From positions 992,001-1,056,000 of the forward strand of contig NZ_BSDP01000001.1 of NCBI RefSeq assembly GCF_027925245.1: a DNA stretch of 64,000 nucleotides. The letters are read 5' to 3'. The notes under the pieces were generated by a model that saw nothing but the letters and a program-made list of their open reading frames with translations, was not told the DNA's origin and made no database searches. Both the position numbers and the translations under genes were made by a program. The first letter of the stretch is position 1, and each line of letters opens with the position of its first letter. This document shows, one piece after another, positions 36,127-45,149 of this stretch. Source of the stretch: Agromyces rhizosphaerae. GTDB lineage: Bacteria > Actinomycetota > Actinomycetes > Actinomycetales > Microbacteriaceae.

Positions 36127-37410
36127 TCACGCGTCCGCGAGGATTCCCTCGATCTGCGCCACCGCCGCGGCCACGCCGTCCTCGGCGCGGATGCGCCGCC
36201 CCATCGCGTCCGCCCGCTCGCGGATGCCCGCGTCGGTCGTGACCTCGCGGAGCGCCGCCGCGAGTCGCTCGCCCGTGAGCTGCTTCTGCGGCACCGGCGT
36301 GCTGCCGACGCCCGCCTCGGCGACGAGACAGCCCCAGAAGAACTGGTCGACGATGAACGGGCAGACCACGGTCGGCCGCCCGGCCCGCAGGCCCGCCGCG
36401 GTCGTGCCGGCGCCGCCGTGGTGCACGACCGCGGCCACCCTGGGGAAGATCCAGTCGTGCGGGGCCTCGTCGATGCGCAGCACGGTGTCGGGCAGTCCCC
36501 CGGCGTCCATGCCGCCCCACCCCGTCGCGATGACGCCGCGCAGGCCGGCGGTCTCGAGCGCCTCGACGACCGCACGGGTGAGCCGCTCGGGGTTCCGCCC
36601 GGCCATGCTCCCGAAGCCGACGTACACGGGCGAGTCCCCCGCCTCGAGGAACTCGACCAGCTCGGGCGACGGCGTCCACTCCCCCGGTGCGTCGAGGAAC
36701 CAGTAGCCGGTGAGGCTCGCCCACTCGGGCCAGTCCGCGGGCCTGGGCAGCAGCTGCTCGCTGATGCCGTGCACGACCGGAACGGGCCGGCCGTCGTGCG
36801 TGGTCGCTGCGAGCGCCGCGCCCTTCCGCTTCGGCAGGCCGAGCGTCTCGGTGCGGAAGCGGTTGACCATCGTGTCGTAGTTGGCGTAGCCGAGCGCCGT
36901 GAGCCGGTACGTGAGCCGGTTGTACCAGGCGCCGAGCCTCCACGCCGGCAGCCCGACGATCGGGAAGTCGCGGGTCGCCACGGTCGCGGGCACGACGACG
37001 CCGAGCACGGGGGTCGCGCCGAGCTTCTCGGCGACGTGCGGTGCGGCGAGCGCCTTGGGGTGGTACACCATCACCTCGGGCTGCACGGCCTGCGCGGCCG
37101 CCCACACGTCGTGCATGAGGCGCTCGTTGATCGGGCCGGCCGCCTTCGCGAGCTTGACGTTGGTCTTCAGCATGCCGAAGAGCCCGGTGCTCTCCTCGAT
37201 CGCGTCGCGCCCCGCGTCGGTGTCGAGCAGCTGCAGGATCTCGTCGCTCAGCGCGACGAACGGCACGCCGTGCTCGGCCGCGAACGGGCCGAACCGCTCG
37301 CAGGTCGCGAGCGTCACGTCGTGCCCGGCCCCCTGCAGCCCCTTCGCCAGCGCCAGGTACGGCTGCACGTCGCCGCGTGAGCCGACCGTCGTCACGAGCA
37401 CCCTGCTCAT
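36127..37410 (-). CDS. UGT/MGT-type glycosyltransferase (GT1)
   Basis: 427 aa. It begins VLVTTVGSRGDVQPYLALAKGL, the family N-terminus, and has the donor-binding C-terminal motif with FPRVAAVVHHGGAGTTAAGLRAGRPTVVCPF and DQFFWG. Such enzymes glycosylate macrolides, sterols, lipids or other small acceptors. The ATG overlaps the regulator gene stop (ATGA) and is preceded by GGGAGGGAGC. The coupling to a GbsR/MarR-like regulator suggests induction by a xenobiotic or acceptor (inference). Confidence 0.92.
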   Translation of the reverse strand: MSRVLVTTVGSRGDVQPYLALAKGLQGAGHDVTLATCERFGPFAAEHGVPFVALSDEILQLLDTDAGRDAIEESTGLFGMLKTNVKLAKAAGPINERLMHDVWAAAQAVQPEVMVYHPKALAAPHVAEKLGATPVLGVVVPATVATRDFPIVGLPAWRLGAWYNRLTYRLTALGYANYDTMVNRFRTETLGLPKRKGAALAATTHDGRPVPVVHGISEQLLPRPADWPEWASLTGYWFLDAPGEWTPSPELVEFLEAGDSPVYVGFGSMAGRNPERLTRAVVEALETAGLRGVIATGWGGMDAGGLPDTVLRIDEAPHDWIFPRVAAVVHHGGAGTTAAGLRAGRPTVVCPFIVDQFFWGCLVAEAGVGSTPVPQKQLTGERLAAALREVTTDAGIRERADAMGRRIRAEDGVAAAVAQIEGILADA

Positions 37411-37871
37411 CGCCCTGCTCCCTCCCGGGTCGCGCGGAACTCGTCCATCAGCCCCGGCAGCCGCTCCATCATGAATTCGTAGAAGTCCCGCGTGCGCGCG
37501 AGCCGCGCCGCTCGCGGCGACTCGTCGTCGCCGATCAGGTCGAGCCCCGCCTGCACCACCTCGAGGAAGTCGCGCATCTTCGCGGTCGGGTCGACCGCGA
37601 GCGCGAACGCGTCCTCGTTGATCTCGTAGGCGTGCCCGCGGCCCGTGGTCGGCACGCGTCGCACGAGTCCCGACTGCTGCAGCACGCGCATGCCGGTCGA
37701 GACCGACGCCTTCGAGAGGCCGGTCGCGGCGCCGAGCTCCGCACTCGTCTGCTGCGGCGGGTCGCAGATCATCAGCCAGCCGAGCAGCGTGCCGAACGAC
37801 GGGGTCGTGCCCATCTGTGCGAGCACGAGGCCCACCTCCTCGGCGTACGCGCGCGCCTGGTCGTCGTCCAC
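37407..37871 (-). CDS. GbsR/MarR-like transcriptional regulator
   Basis: 154 aa. A winged helix at about 40-85 (TSAELGAATGLSKASVSTGMRVLQQSGLVRRVP) with a long C-terminal helical part is typical of GbsR-like proteins. Two in-frame GTG codons occur; GGAGG is five bases before 37871 but abuts 37877, so 37871 is chosen. The gene overlaps the glycosyltransferase. A perfect inverted repeat upstream is the likely operator. Confidence 0.85.
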   Translation of the reverse strand: MDDDQARAYAEEVGLVLAQMGTTPSFGTLLGWLMICDPPQQTSAELGAATGLSKASVSTGMRVLQQSGLVRRVPTTGRGHAYEINEDAFALAVDPTAKMRDFLEVVQAGLDLIGDDESPRAARLARTRDFYEFMMERLPGLMDEFRATREGAGR

Positions 37872-37895
37872 GCGCACCTCCGAGGCATCCGATCA

Positions 37896-37911
37896 TTCAG
37901 AACATTCTGAA
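37896..37911. promoter_or_regulatory. Operator of the GbsR-like regulator/glycosyltransferase operon
   Basis: TTCAGAA-CA-TTCTGAA, perfect 7-base arms with a 2-base centre, 25 bases upstream of the regulator start. The stretch is unusually AT-rich for this window. Confidence 0.75.
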
Positions 37912-37938
37912 CATACCAGATTCTTGCGCGACCCGGAC

Positions 37939-39204
37939 TCAGTGCCGGGGCAGCTGCCGCCGGGCGCGCGGCATGTCCGCCGCGACCGACTCCGCCGAGC
38001 TCGGATGCTCCGCCATCATGGCCGCCGACCAGCGGTGGTACCGCGCGACGAGCGGCACCGAGGTCAGCCCGTGCAGCAGGATGCTGAGCGCCACCGTGAC
38101 CAGCACGGTCGTGAGCACGACCTCCTGCTCGGGCACGCCCTTCGACGCCGCGATGAGCACGAAGACGAGGGAGGCGAGCCCGCGTGGCCCGAACCAGCCG
38201 ATGAAGGCGATGGTGGGCGCACGGATGCCCCCGCCGGCGAGCGCGATGGCCACCGGGATCATGCGCACCACCGTGAGGCTCAGCACCGCGTACAGCACCA
38301 CCTGCCACGTGATGAGCGGCAGCGCGAGCACGAGGGCGAGCGCGCCGAACGCGAGCCAGGTGACCGCCGCGGCCAGCTCGCCGACCTCCTCGGTCAACAG
38401 CGTCACGACCGAGCGCATCGGGCCGGCGACGCGGCCGAAGACGATGCCGCCGACGAAGGCCGCGATGAACCCGCTGCCGCCGAGTTCGTCGGCCACGGCG
38501 AACGCGAGCAGCGCCGCCGCGAGCGGCAGCACCTGCCGCCACGCCCGCGTGATCCAGTTGCGCTCGTCGGCGAACCGGATCAGCGCACCCCCGAGCAGGC
38601 CCGCGAGCACCCCCGCGAACAGGCCCCAGCCGATCTGCGCCGCCATGCTGCCGGCGATCGCGCCCGCGACCCCGGTCTCGATCTCGGCGTTCGCGATCGA
38701 CAGCGCGACCAGGAAGACCGGCACCGAGAGGCCGTCGTTCAGTCCGCTCTCGACGTCGAGGGCCTGGCGCACGCGCGGCGGCACCGAGTCGTCCGTCACG
38801 ACCTTCTGCCCCAGCGCGGCATCCGTCGGCGCCAGCATGACCGCGAGCAGCGCCACCGACGCGAGCGCCATGCCCGGGAATACGATGAGGCCCACGCCGA
38901 ACCCGAGGAGCATGGTGAGCGGCAGGCCGATCAGCAGCAGGCGCGTCGGCCAGGAGAGCTGGTGGCGGAGCGCCCGCAGGTCGAGCCGGGTGGCGTCGCT
39001 GAACAGCAGCAGCACGAGCGCGATCTCGGCGACCCGCTCGGCGACGTCGATGTCGAGCTGGATGTCGGAGAGCGGGCTGACGAGCCCGACCACGAGCCCG
39101 GTGGCGGCGAGGAACAGCGCCGCGGTGACGCCGCGCCGGTCGAGCACGCGCGACAGGGCGCTCCAGGCCATGACGGCGACCAGCACGACGATCACTGCGA
39201 TCAT
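37939..39204 (-). CDS. Cation:proton antiporter (CPA1/NhaP-like)
   Basis: 421 aa with about 12 membrane helices. The ion-binding region reads APTDAALGQ and DVESGLNDGLSVP, where Asp residues carry cations, as in NhaP-type antiporters. The frame is open further upstream, but the hydrophobic N-terminus starts at the ATG at 39204 after GGGGG. It exchanges Na+ or K+ for protons across the membrane. No Trk or C-terminal regulatory domain. Confidence 0.9.
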   Translation of the reverse strand: MIAVIVVLVAVMAWSALSRVLDRRGVTAALFLAATGLVVGLVSPLSDIQLDIDVAERVAEIALVLLLFSDATRLDLRALRHQLSWPTRLLLIGLPLTMLLGFGVGLIVFPGMALASVALLAVMLAPTDAALGQKVVTDDSVPPRVRQALDVESGLNDGLSVPVFLVALSIANAEIETGVAGAIAGSMAAQIGWGLFAGVLAGLLGGALIRFADERNWITRAWRQVLPLAAALLAFAVADELGGSGFIAAFVGGIVFGRVAGPMRSVVTLLTEEVGELAAAVTWLAFGALALVLALPLITWQVVLYAVLSLTVVRMIPVAIALAGGGIRAPTIAFIGWFGPRGLASLVFVLIAASKGVPEQEVVLTTVLVTVALSILLHGLTSVPLVARYHRWSAAMMAEHPSSAESVAADMPRARRQLPRH

Positions 39205-39238
39205 CTGGACCCCCGCCCGCTCGTCGGTGCCGTCGGGC

Positions 39239-40081
39239 TCAGGATAGCGGTGCGGCGAGCGCCCGCAGGCGCGGCACGAGCTGCTCGGCCGTCGGCACCA
39301 CCTGCACGCAGACGTGGTCTGCGCCGGCGTCGAGATGGGCACGGATGCCTCCGGCGACCGTCTCCGCGGAACCGTGCACGACGATCCGGTCGACCAGGTC
39401 GTCGCTCCCGCCGTCGGCGAGGTCGTCCTCGCCGAACCCCGCGCGCCGCATCGTGTTCGCGTAGTTCGCCAGCTGCAGGTAGCGGTGCAGGAACTCCCGC
39501 GCGGCGGCCCGCGCCTGCTCGACGTCCTCGTCGAGCACCACGGTCTGCTCGGGCGCGATCAGCACGCCGGGGCCGAGCGCGGCCCGCATCTCGGCGGTCT
39601 GCGACGGCACGGTCAGGTACGGGTGCGTCCCCGCGCTCCGCTCGGCCGCGATGGCGAGCATCTTCGGCCCGAGCGCCGAGACAAGGCGGTCCTCGGCCGG
39701 CACGCCGCGCGCGTCGAGCACGTCGAGGTAGCGCTGCATGGCCTCGAGCGGCTTCTCGCGGTGCGGGGTCGCCTCGCGGTGCCCCGACCCGATGCCGACG
39801 AGCAGCCGACCCGGGTGGCGGTCGGCGATGCGGTGGTAGGCGTCGGCGAGCTCGTCCGCGTCGGCCTTCCAGATGTTGACCACCCCGGTCGCGACCTGCA
39901 GCGACTCGGTCGCGTCGAGGATCTCCTCGGCCCTGCGCAGGTCCGCGCGAGGCGACCCGCCCTGCCAGAGCGCGCCGTACCCGAGGTGCTCGATCTCGGC
40001 GGCTTCGGCGTGCCCGACCGCGGTCACCCCCGCCCAGACCCCGATCGGTCCCAGCCGGCTGCTCCAGTTCATCTGCTGCAT
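39239..40081 (-). CDS. LLM-class F420-dependent oxidoreductase
   Basis: 280 aa. The bacterial luciferase-like fold is recognisable from GPIGVWAG, AAEIEHLGYGALW, GVVNIWKADADELADAYHRIADRHPGRLLVGIGSGHRE and LGPKMLAIAAERSAG. It probably belongs to the TIGR03620 (MSMEG_4141-like) group. Several in-frame starts exist (40111, 40090, 40081, 40072); the one chosen has GGA at a reasonable distance. F420 use fits an actinobacterium. Substrate unknown. Confidence 0.87.
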   Translation of the reverse strand: MQQMNWSSRLGPIGVWAGVTAVGHAEAAEIEHLGYGALWQGGSPRADLRRAEEILDATESLQVATGVVNIWKADADELADAYHRIADRHPGRLLVGIGSGHREATPHREKPLEAMQRYLDVLDARGVPAEDRLVSALGPKMLAIAAERSAGTHPYLTVPSQTAEMRAALGPGVLIAPEQTVVLDEDVEQARAAAREFLHRYLQLANYANTMRRAGFGEDDLADGGSDDLVDRIVVHGSAETVAGGIRAHLDAGADHVCVQVVPTAEQLVPRLRALAAPLS

Positions 40082-40121
40082 GCGATGCATTCCATCAGAC
40101 GCAGGCGTCACGCGCGTCTCG

Positions 40122-40149
40122 CCCGCCCGGACGACGCCGGACGGGCGGG
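40122..40149 (-). terminator. Hairpin terminator
   Basis: CCCGCCCG (40122-40129) and CGGGCGGG (40142-40149), 12-base loop, downstream of the small membrane-protein gene on the minus strand. Confidence 0.6.
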
Positions 40150-40172
40150 ACGTGGGCCGCGCGGTGTTCGGA

Positions 40173-40439
40173 CTACTCCTCCGCCGACCGCCACTCGATG
40201 TAGCGAGCCACGAGCGCGAACATCTGCACGCCCGCCCACGACACGATCGCCGAGGCGGCGATCGCGAGCGCGGCGAACAGCCCGGCGAGCACGCCCGCGA
40301 GCACGTCGTCGGCGACGATAATCGCCTGGATGAACCCGATCACCGCCGCGATGAGGCCGATGACGAGGATGACCGCCGCGATCACCCCGTAGATTCCGCC
40401 GACGGTGCCCGCCCGGCGATTCAGCGTTTCCTTGTCCAT
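40173..40439 (-). CDS. Small membrane protein
   Basis: 88 aa with two hydrophobic helices (about 18-43 and 48-75) and short charged ends. No family recognised with confidence. The ATG at 40439 has AAGGGAAC upstream; the frame is open further but that part looks like promoter. It is divergent from the HdeD-DUF389 gene, 217 bases away, so the two membrane proteins may share regulation. Confidence 0.75.
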   Translation of the reverse strand: MDKETLNRRAGTVGGIYGVIAAVILVIGLIAAVIGFIQAIIVADDVLAGVLAGLFAALAIAASAIVSWAGVQMFALVARYIEWRSAEE

Positions 40440-40656
40440 GCTCGTTCCCTTCGCGACGACACGAGCGACCCTGCTCGTACCGATCGACAGCTCGGCTCCC
40501 GCCAAGCTGAAACTGAACTGTGAATCGTGCAATTCGCAGGATACTCACAGGTGAGGTCGCCTCGCACAGATACGCGGCGCGTCGGGAATCGGCGTCGCAC
40601 GGGCATCCGCTCGCTCTAGGCTTGGCGCACGGCGACAGCTTCGGGAGGGCGGGCAG

Positions 40657-42315
40657 GTGGAGGTCGACGACAAGGCCGACTGGGTCAATCCGAGCGCGAA
40701 CGACCGGCTCCGCGACCAGTTCCGGTCGATCGCCGGGGCGCTCTCGAACACGGTTGCCCTCCGCGGGCTCGCGTGCGTCGTCGCCGGCCTGGTCGTGTTG
40801 CTGCTCCCCGAGCTGACGACCACGGTCGCGACGACCATCGCCATCGCGCTGCTCGGCGTCAGCGGCCTCGCCGACCTGGTGTATGCGATCTTCGGCGCCC
40901 GATGGTTCGCGCGGCGCGTCAATCGCTGGCTCGCCGCGCCGCGCGGACTCGCGGCGCTGGGGCTCACCACGCTGATGATCCTGATCGCCGTCGCGGGCGG
41001 GGGCGAGATCACGTTGCCGCTGATCATCGTGATCCTCGGCGTCTACGTCGGCATCCGCGGGCTGGTGGCCATGATCGGGGCGCTGGTGAAGCGACGCGAG
41101 CGCAATCCGCTGCCTCGGCTCGCGGGCGGCGCGATCGCGGTCGTCGGCGGCGTGCTCGCCTTCATGGTGCCCGCGTCGCTCACGACGACCGTCATCATCA
41201 CCGCGGCCGCGCTCTCGCTCGTCGTCGGCTTCGTGCTCATCTCGTGGAGCCTGCGCCGAGCGGCGCGCGGGGAGGGGCTGGATCCGTCGACGGCGACCAT
41301 CCCCGACATCCTCTGGGACTGGATCGAGGGGTCGGACATCGGCCGCAAGACCCGAGCGGAACAGGCGTCCGGCCTCTACTTCGAGCGCCCGCAGCGACTC
41401 ACGAAGCTCGGCACATGGTGGGTCATGCTCGTGCTGTCGGTCGCGATCGCGACGTTTGCGGTGCTGCAGGACTCGACGGCCGTTGTCATCGGCGCCATGC
41501 TCGTCGCACCGCTGATGACGCCGATCCTCGGGCTCGCGGGCGCCCTGGTGAACGGCTGGTCCCGCCGCGCGCTGCAATCCGCGACGCTGGTGACCTCCGG
41601 CGCGATCGTCTCGATCGTGCTCGCGTACGGCATCGCCGCATGGGCTCCCGTGGCGGTCTCGTTCTCGACGAACTCGCAGATCGTCTCGCGCGTCTCGCCC
41701 AACACGGTCGACATGATGATCGCGATCGCGGCGGGCGCCGCGGGAGCGTTCGCGACGGTCAACTCGCGAGTGGCCGCGGGCATCGCGGGCGTGGCGATCG
41801 CGGTCGCGCTCGTGCCGCCGCTCGCCGTCGTCGGCGTGAGCCTCAACGGCGGTCGATTCGACGACGCCGGCGGTGCGACGCTGCTGTTCCTCACCAACTT
41901 CGTCGCGATCGTGCTGGCGGCTGCGGCGGTCTTCGTGATCACGGGCTTCGCGCGTCCGTTCGCGCTGCGCAACAGGCCGGGCCAGATCCTCCAGACCGTC
42001 GCACCGTTCGTGATCCTCGCCGGCATCATCATGCTGCCGCTGATGCTCACGTCCGAGGGCCTGTTGCAGACGCAGACCCGAGAGCGCGACGTGCAGTCCA
42101 CCGTCGAGGGGTGGCTCGGCGACGACAGCGGCTACGCGGTGACGGACGTCTCGGTCACGGGCTCGACCGTGCAGGTCACGATCACCGGCTCCGGCGACAC
42201 CCCGGACGCCCAGGACCTGACCGACTCACTGCAGGACGACTTCGCGAACCCGGTGGGCCTCGAGCTCACCGTGGTGCCGGTCGAGATCACCGTCGTCCCG
42301 GCCCCGGGCGGCTGA
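40657..42315 (+). CDS. HdeD/DUF308-like domain fused to a DUF389 membrane domain
   Basis: 552 aa. The N-terminal part (about 25-205) has six hydrophobic helices in HdeD/DUF308 style. From about 230 the DUF389 domain follows with VLQDSTAVVIGAMLVAPLMTPILG and repeated helices, and an extracellular C-terminal domain of about 90 residues (DVQSTVEGWLGDDSGYAVTDV) ends it. GTG at 40657 has GGGAGGGCGGG before it. DUF389 proteins are uncharacterised membrane proteins; HdeD is linked to acid resistance in E. coli. The fusion in one frame is unusual. Confidence 0.8.
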   Translation: MEVDDKADWVNPSANDRLRDQFRSIAGALSNTVALRGLACVVAGLVVLLLPELTTTVATTIAIALLGVSGLADLVYAIFGARWFARRVNRWLAAPRGLAALGLTTLMILIAVAGGGEITLPLIIVILGVYVGIRGLVAMIGALVKRRERNPLPRLAGGAIAVVGGVLAFMVPASLTTTVIITAAALSLVVGFVLISWSLRRAARGEGLDPSTATIPDILWDWIEGSDIGRKTRAEQASGLYFERPQRLTKLGTWWVMLVLSVAIATFAVLQDSTAVVIGAMLVAPLMTPILGLAGALVNGWSRRALQSATLVTSGAIVSIVLAYGIAAWAPVAVSFSTNSQIVSRVSPNTVDMMIAIAAGAAGAFATVNSRVAAGIAGVAIAVALVPPLAVVGVSLNGGRFDDAGGATLLFLTNFVAIVLAAAAVFVITGFARPFALRNRPGQILQTVAPFVILAGIIMLPLMLTSEGLLQTQTRERDVQSTVEGWLGDDSGYAVTDVSVTGSTVQVTITGSGDTPDAQDLTDSLQDDFANPVGLELTVVPVEITVVPAPGG

Positions 42316-42336
42316 CCGGCACTGTCGCAGGAAGCC

Positions 42337-43020
42337 CTACCGGTCCGACCCCGAGCGCTGCGGGTTGACCTGCTTGATCCAGCCGATCAGGTCGACGCTC
42401 GAGCGCGTCTGCAGCCACACCCGGCCCGGGCCCGTGAAGTCGGTGACCAGGCCCTCGCCGCCGAGCAGGGTCGACTTCCAGCTGCCGGCCTTGCGCACCG
42501 AGTACTGCACCGTCTCGTCGAACGCGACGACGTGCCCGGTGTCGAGCGTCAGCGTCTCGCCCGCGGCGAGCTCGGTCGGGACGATCGCGCCGTAGGAGGC
42601 CATCAGCAGGTCGCCGGCGCCCGAGCAGCGCAGCAGGATGAGCCCCTCGCCGCTGAAGAAGGTCTTCCCGCCGCCCCACTTCGAGTCGACGTCGATGTCG
42701 GGGTCCGAGGCGCTCCACGACCCCGACTGCACCATGAGCGCGGTCTCGCCGTCGAGCGTCACCTTCGCCATGTCGCCGGGCAGCGTCGCGGTCACGCCGA
42801 CCTGGCCGCCGGTGCCGGAGCGGAAGTCGTTGACGAAGAAGCTCTCGCCGCCGAACGTGCGCTTGAGTCCCGCCATGAACCCGCCGCGGGTCGACGTCTC
42901 GATCTCGATGTCGCCGCGGGTCATGGCCATCGCGCCCGCCTCGACGCGCACCGACCCTCCCGCCGGGAGCGTGACCACGCCCATCGCGAATGCCGGCCCT
43001 GCAGTGATCTCGACGTCCAT
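42337..43020 (-). CDS. AIM24 family protein
   Basis: 227 aa, normal length for TIGR00266/AIM24. The beta-rich sequence with MTRGDIEIETSTRGG, FFSGEGLILLRCSGAGDLLMASYG and a late WLQTRSS is characteristic. Function is not established in bacteria. Single gene, convergent with the DUF389 gene. Confidence 0.88.
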   Translation of the reverse strand: MDVEITAGPAFAMGVVTLPAGGSVRVEAGAMAMTRGDIEIETSTRGGFMAGLKRTFGGESFFVNDFRSGTGGQVGVTATLPGDMAKVTLDGETALMVQSGSWSASDPDIDVDSKWGGGKTFFSGEGLILLRCSGAGDLLMASYGAIVPTELAAGETLTLDTGHVVAFDETVQYSVRKAGSWKSTLLGGEGLVTDFTGPGRVWLQTRSSVDLIGWIKQVNPQRSGSDR

Positions 43021-43100
43021 CGTCTCCCCATCGATCGCGTGCGAACGGCGCGATGCGCGCCGCGGCCCACGCTAGCGATTCCCGGGTACGATCGGGCGGC

Positions 43101-43328
43101 ATGTCCACATCGCGCGCGCGTCGGCGACTCGCCGCACTGGCGATCGGCGTCGGCGGCTGGCTGCTCGCCCTCGCCTTCGTCCGCGTGAGCCTCGGCTGGT
43201 CGGACAGCCGCCCCTACGAGGGCACCGTGACCGAGACCCGGTACCTCCTGTTCGCGGGCATCGCGGTCGCCATCGCGCTCGGCTCGACCATCGCGGCGAT
43301 CATCGTCTGGCGGAGCCGGCGCCCCTGA
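43101..43328 (+). CDS. Small two-helix membrane protein
   Basis: 75 aa. Basic N-terminus (SRARRRL), helix at about 11-31, a short outside loop with Trp/Tyr, helix at about 45-68 and an Arg-rich end. No family recognised. The ribosome-binding site is weak (GGGCGGC). A terminator-like hairpin follows. Confidence 0.6.
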   Translation: MSTSRARRRLAALAIGVGGWLLALAFVRVSLGWSDSRPYEGTVTETRYLLFAGIAVAIALGSTIAAIIVWRSRRP

Positions 43329-43343
43329 TCCCGCGAACGCGAG

Positions 43344-43375
43344 CGGGCCCGCCTCCCTCGCGGAAGACGGGCCCG
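43344..43375. terminator. Convergent terminator
   Basis: CGGGCCCG at 43344-43351 and again at 43368-43375 (self-complementary word) with a 16-base loop, between the small membrane protein and malate synthase genes. Confidence 0.65.
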
Positions 43376-43406
43376 TCGCTGCGCTCGGCCGGAGCGCGTC
43401 ACCAGG

Positions 43407-45119
43407 TCACAGGAACCTCGCGTACGCCCCCACCGTCAGGAACGTCGGGAACTCCGGCTCGAGCGCGACGGTGCGGAACACCTGGATCGCGTCGTCGAAC
43501 CGGTCGCCCTCGAACCGCGGCAGGCCGCGCACCGCGTCGCCCATGGCGCCGACGATGAACGTCTGGTCGATGCGGGTGCCCTCGGCCGTGACGGTGTTGT
43601 CGTGCAGCCACTGCCAGATCTGCGAGCGCGAGATCTCGGCCGTCGCCGCGTCCTCCATCAGGTTGTCGATCGCCGCGGCGCCGGTGCCCCGCAGCCACGA
43701 CTCGATGTAGCGGATGCCGATCGAGATGTTGTCGCGCACGCCCTGCTCGGTGACCTCGCCGCCGGCCGACGGGATGTCGAGCAGGTCGGCCGCCGTCACC
43801 TCGACGTCGTCGCGCCGGCGGTCGACCTGGTTGGGCCGGTCGCCGAGCACCGCGTCGAACTCCGCGCGCGCCGTCGGGATCAGGTCGGGGTGCGCCACCC
43901 ACGTGCCGTCGAACCCGTCGGTCGCCTCGCGCCGCTTGTCCGCGCTCACCGCGGCGAGCGCCGCCTCGGTGACCTCGGGGTCGCGCCGGTTCGGGATGAA
44001 CGCGCTCATGCCGCCGATCGCGTGCGCGCCCCGCTTGTGGCAGGTCTGCACGAGCAGCTCGGTGTACGCCCGCATGAACGGCACCGTCATGGTGATCGTC
44101 TTGCGGTCGGGCGTGACCCAGCGGCGGCCGCGCGAGCGGAACGTCTTCACGATCGAGAAGATGTAGTCCCAGCGGCCGGCGTTCAGCCCCGCGCAGTGGT
44201 CGCGCAGCTCGAACAGGATCTCGTCCATCTCGAACGCGGCCTGGATCGTCTCGATCAGCACGGTCGCGCGGATCGTGCCGTGCTCGATGCCGACGTACTC
44301 CTCCGCGAAGGTGAAGATGTCGTTCCAGAGCTTCGCCTCGCGGTGCGACTCGAGCTTCGGCAGGTAGAAGTACGGTCCGCGGCCGGCGGCGATGAGCGCC
44401 TTCGCGTTGTGGAAGAAGTAGAGCCCGAAGTCGACCAGCGAGCCGGACGCGTTCATGTCGCGCCCCGACCGGTCGTGGAAGCGCATGTGCTTCTCGACCA
44501 GGTGCCAGCCGCGCGGCCGCATCACGATCGTCGGGGTCTCCGACGCGGTGACCGCGTAGTGCTTGCCCTCGGGCGAGGTGTAGGTGAGCTCGCCGTGCAG
44601 GAAGTCGTACAGCGAGCGCTGCCCGCCGATCACGTTCTCCCAGGTGGGGCTGGTCGCGTCCTCCTGGTCGGCGAGCCAGACCTTCGCGCCCGAGTTCAGC
44701 GCGTTGATCGCCATCTTGCGGTCGGTCGGCCCGGTGATCTCCACCCGGCGGTCCTCCAGGCCCGGCCCGGGACCGGCCACCCGCCACGACGCGTCGTCGC
44801 GGATGAACGCGGTCTCGGGCAGGAACTTCGGGTCGCGCCCGTTGGCCACGTCGACCCGTCCCTGCAGGCGCGCGGCGAGCAGGTCGTGCCGCGTGCCGGC
44901 GAACCGGTCGTGCAGCTCGGCGAGGAACTGCAGCGCCTCGGGCGTGAGGATCTCCGCGTCCTCCGGGAAGACCTCGGCCGTGACCTCCATGCGGGGCTGG
45001 ATGATCTGGAAGCTCGAGCCCGTCGCCGGGCGGGGGTCGGGGGTGCCGGATGCCTCTGGGTTGACCGATGCCTGCGTGGCATCCGTGCGCTCCAGGGTCG
45101 ACGTGGGCGTGGTGTTCAT
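43407..45119 (-). CDS. aceB: Malate synthase A
   Basis: 570 aa. Condenses glyoxylate with acetyl-CoA to malate in the glyoxylate shunt. Motifs include KVWLADQEDATSPTWEN, the signature KTFRSRGRRWVTPDRKTITMTVPFM and GGMSAFIPNRRDPE, and the catalytic Asp in that C-terminal half. The non-conserved first 35 residues carry a GGATGCC/GGCATCC pair. It lies 30 bases after isocitrate lyase with a GAGGAGA ribosome-binding site, so the two shunt enzymes form one operon. Confidence 0.96.
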   Translation of the reverse strand: MNTTPTSTLERTDATQASVNPEASGTPDPRPATGSSFQIIQPRMEVTAEVFPEDAEILTPEALQFLAELHDRFAGTRHDLLAARLQGRVDVANGRDPKFLPETAFIRDDASWRVAGPGPGLEDRRVEITGPTDRKMAINALNSGAKVWLADQEDATSPTWENVIGGQRSLYDFLHGELTYTSPEGKHYAVTASETPTIVMRPRGWHLVEKHMRFHDRSGRDMNASGSLVDFGLYFFHNAKALIAAGRGPYFYLPKLESHREAKLWNDIFTFAEEYVGIEHGTIRATVLIETIQAAFEMDEILFELRDHCAGLNAGRWDYIFSIVKTFRSRGRRWVTPDRKTITMTVPFMRAYTELLVQTCHKRGAHAIGGMSAFIPNRRDPEVTEAALAAVSADKRREATDGFDGTWVAHPDLIPTARAEFDAVLGDRPNQVDRRRDDVEVTAADLLDIPSAGGEVTEQGVRDNISIGIRYIESWLRGTGAAAIDNLMEDAATAEISRSQIWQWLHDNTVTAEGTRIDQTFIVGAMGDAVRGLPRFEGDRFDDAIQVFRTVALEPEFPTFLTVGAYARFL

Positions 45120-45149
45120 GGTCTCTTCTCCTCGAGTGATGACCGGCGC

